Below are positions 4,181 to 5,599 of a stretch of DNA of 5,599 nucleotides, piece by piece. The stretch's first letter is position 1; each line of letters opens with the position of its first letter. The stretch lies in NCBI GenBank assembly GCA_007132635.1, contig SLOG01000449.1, positions 1 through 5,599 of the forward strand, in the 5' to 3' direction. The position numbers and the translations under genes are program-made. The notes beneath the pieces are model-generated. The model ran no database searches and was not told where the DNA came from. It was given only the letters and a program-made list of their open reading frames with translations. The DNA is from Limnochordia bacterium. GTDB lineage: Bacteria > Bacillota > Limnochordia > Darwinibacteriales > SLO01.

Positions 4181-5599
4181 CATAACAATTTAAGTGCCCA
4201 CTCTAAACCATGGTCAAAAAGGACACCAGAGCGGGGCTTCCCGTGTTCATCCCAACCCATCATCTCGTAGTAGGTTCTCACTGCGGCAGCAAATTTCTCG
4301 CGATCCAAGACCGCCCCCTGCTGGCGGCCAGCATCGATCGGCTCGGAGAACAAACGCTCTGGCAGCGTGTCATCAGCAGCCGTGAGACCCTCCCTCAGAT
4401 TGTAGACTCGCAGCAGATGATTGCGCCGTTCACCCCACCGCATGACCTCGTAGTCTGAGGTTTCCCAGCCAGTGACACCAGCGATGATGTCAGCAGTGTC
4501 TCCAAGGCTGAGAACTCTCGTCGGCGCAGCCGAGAAGATACAGATACCCAGAGCGTCCAACGCAGACCACAGATTGTTTAGAGCCCGGAAGTTCCGCACT
4601 TTGTCCGGACCCAAGTAGCCCATGGGTATTCTCTCGAGAATGCCTAGCGTTCGAGTGTAATCCAGCGAATGCTCCCAACCGAACTCCGTGTCAAAATCCC
4701 AATCATGCTCGCAGATCTCGTAGCGGGGGCCAGTCGGAGACACCGCATACCCGAGGGCCAAATTTGTCTGACTGCGTGGTTCAAAGGGTACCAATTCGCA
4801 GCCTTTAACATGCATGGCCAGGGACCGAGCTTCCCCTCCCCAGTGTTCAGAAGCTCGCTTCACCCCTTCCGCCAAAATATCTCCGATTCCCTCCCTACTG
4901 ACGATGGCACCGATGAGACCCTTGACGGCCTCCGAGCTGCCAAACTGCAGCTGAACGCCGTGCAGGTTCGGATCGATAATGCCTTTCTCTGCACATTCCA
5001 AAGCAAACGACACAACAAACCCCAAGGAGTTTGGATCCAACCCCATTTGGTTGCAGTACAGATTTGCCTCAATAATCGTCTCCAATACACCCAGGCCTAC
5101 ATTCGGCCCAAGCGCGCCTGTCACTTCCTGATGCATGCTTCCCGCCCCAACGCCGGATTCTTCTGACTGCGAGAAAACTTTGATGCAGTCGTTGGCACAA
5201 TTTGGACAGGGTTTGGCTCCCCGGTAGTACTGCATAAACGCTGCCGGTCTGTAGGCATCAGAGCCAGTGAACACCGCCGTTTGGAAATTGTTGACACACA
5301 AAGCGGCATCAAGGCCGTGGGTGTGAACCCAGCAGGCAAAACCAGGCGGGTCTAGCTGCCACTTAGACAATTCATTCTGCTGGATCCTCTCCGAGAAAAC
5401 CCTAGAGATCCCAGCCAAGAACGAGGCGTCAGCCGGGGGAGGCACTTCGCCGCCCACCAGCACCAGCGCCTTCAAGTTCTTAGAACCCATAACAGCACCC
5501 ATGCCGCCGCGGGCCGCTTGGTGGCCGTAGTCGCTGACGACGGAGGCATACCGGATGAGTTGTTCGCCGGCTGGGCCTATCACTGCTGCAAAGGCATCG
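4180..5599 (-). CDS. Aldehyde:ferredoxin oxidoreductase family protein, tungsten/molybdopterin iron-sulfur enzyme (5' end outside window)
   Basis: The reading frame is open to the right edge, giving about 472 C-terminal residues of an enzyme that is usually 600-700 long. The GTG at 5583 is not the start, because homology to the family continues through it (IGPAGEQLIRYA). Visible features, numbered from the first full codon in the window, are ARGGMGAVMGSKNLKA (29-44, part of the pterin-binding N-terminal domain), CPNCANDC (131-138, the CxxCxxxC ligands), and the distal cysteine in LGICIF (C353), so all four [4Fe-4S] ligands are present. The C-terminal YNLREGL and YYEMMGWDEHGKP blocks are also typical. 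The family couples aldehyde oxidation to ferredoxin reduction in the cytoplasm, but it also includes carboxylate-reducing members and BamB-like benzoyl-CoA reductase subunits, so the substrate is open. It is convergent with the unknown exported protein gene. Confidence 0.95.
   Translation of the reverse strand, partial: DAFAAVIGPAGEQLIRYASVVSDYGHQAARGGMGAVMGSKNLKALVLVGGEVPPPADASFLAGISRVFSERIQQNELSKWQLDPPGFACWVHTHGLDAALCVNNFQTAVFTGSDAYRPAAFMQYYRGAKPCPNCANDCIKVFSQSEESGVGAGSMHQEVTGALGPNVGLGVLETIIEANLYCNQMGLDPNSLGFVVSFALECAEKGIIDPNLHGVQLQFGSSEAVKGLIGAIVSREGIGDILAEGVKRASEHWGGEARSLAMHVKGCELVPFEPRSQTNLALGYAVSPTGPRYEICEHDWDFDTEFGWEHSLDYTRTLGILERIPMGYLGPDKVRNFRALNNLWSALDALGICIFSAAPTRVLSLGDTADIIAGVTGWETSDYEVMRWGERRNHLLRVYNLREGLTAADDTLPERLFSEPIDAGRQQGAVLDREKFAAAVRTYYEMMGWDEHGKPRSGVLFDHGLEWALKLL

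Noticed and set aside
4669..5166. 165-codon plus-strand frame opposite the AOR-family gene
   Set aside because: It is a shadow of a strongly conserved minus-strand gene whose cluster ligands and motifs are intact.

Overview
The window looks like chromosomal DNA from an anaerobic bacterium. The evidence is a tungsten/molybdenum aldehyde:ferredoxin oxidoreductase family enzyme (oxygen-sensitive in characterised members) and a tripartite tricarboxylate transporter (TTT) set. Most genes have a strong GGAGG-type ribosome binding site almost exactly 8 nt from the start, and two genes start with TTG. The binding protein and the unknown exported protein have Sec signal peptides without a lipobox, which fits a diderm (Gram-negative type) envelope better than a monoderm one. 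I cannot name the phylum from the sequence alone.

Layout. On the minus strand, from high to low coordinates, come a partial AOR-family gene (4180-5599, 5' end outside the window), a complete pirin gene (2312-3154), and tctC (1101-2081), tctB (394-882) and the start of tctA (1-225). One gene of unknown function (3352-4134) lies on the plus strand. It is divergent from pirin and convergent with the AOR gene. A strong intrinsic terminator at 4146-4180 separates it from the AOR gene, and a weaker minus-strand terminator at 2255-2281 follows pirin. The tct genes therefore probably form their own transcription unit, with the order C-B-A.

How the genes may work together. TctC should capture a carboxylate in the periplasm and deliver it to the TctA/TctB membrane channel. 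AOR-family enzymes convert aldehydes to carboxylic acids with ferredoxin. The two are neighbours but not an operon, so a shared pathway is only a guess. The pirin is a cupin with an intact metal site and no assignable substrate.

The most notable structure is non-coding. Two 128-bp copies (about 85% identical, no gaps) of an imperfect palindrome bounded by CTAG fill most of the tctC-tctB and tctB-tctA gaps. In both cases the terminal CTAG supplies the TAG stop codon of the upstream gene. A third, half-length copy lies between pirin and the divergent unknown gene. The tctC-tctB gap also holds an unrelated hairpin with a 15-bp stem and a small hairpin touching the tctB ribosome binding site. Together these look like a MITE/BIME-like repeat family placed where it could set relative expression or mRNA stability of the transporter subunits.
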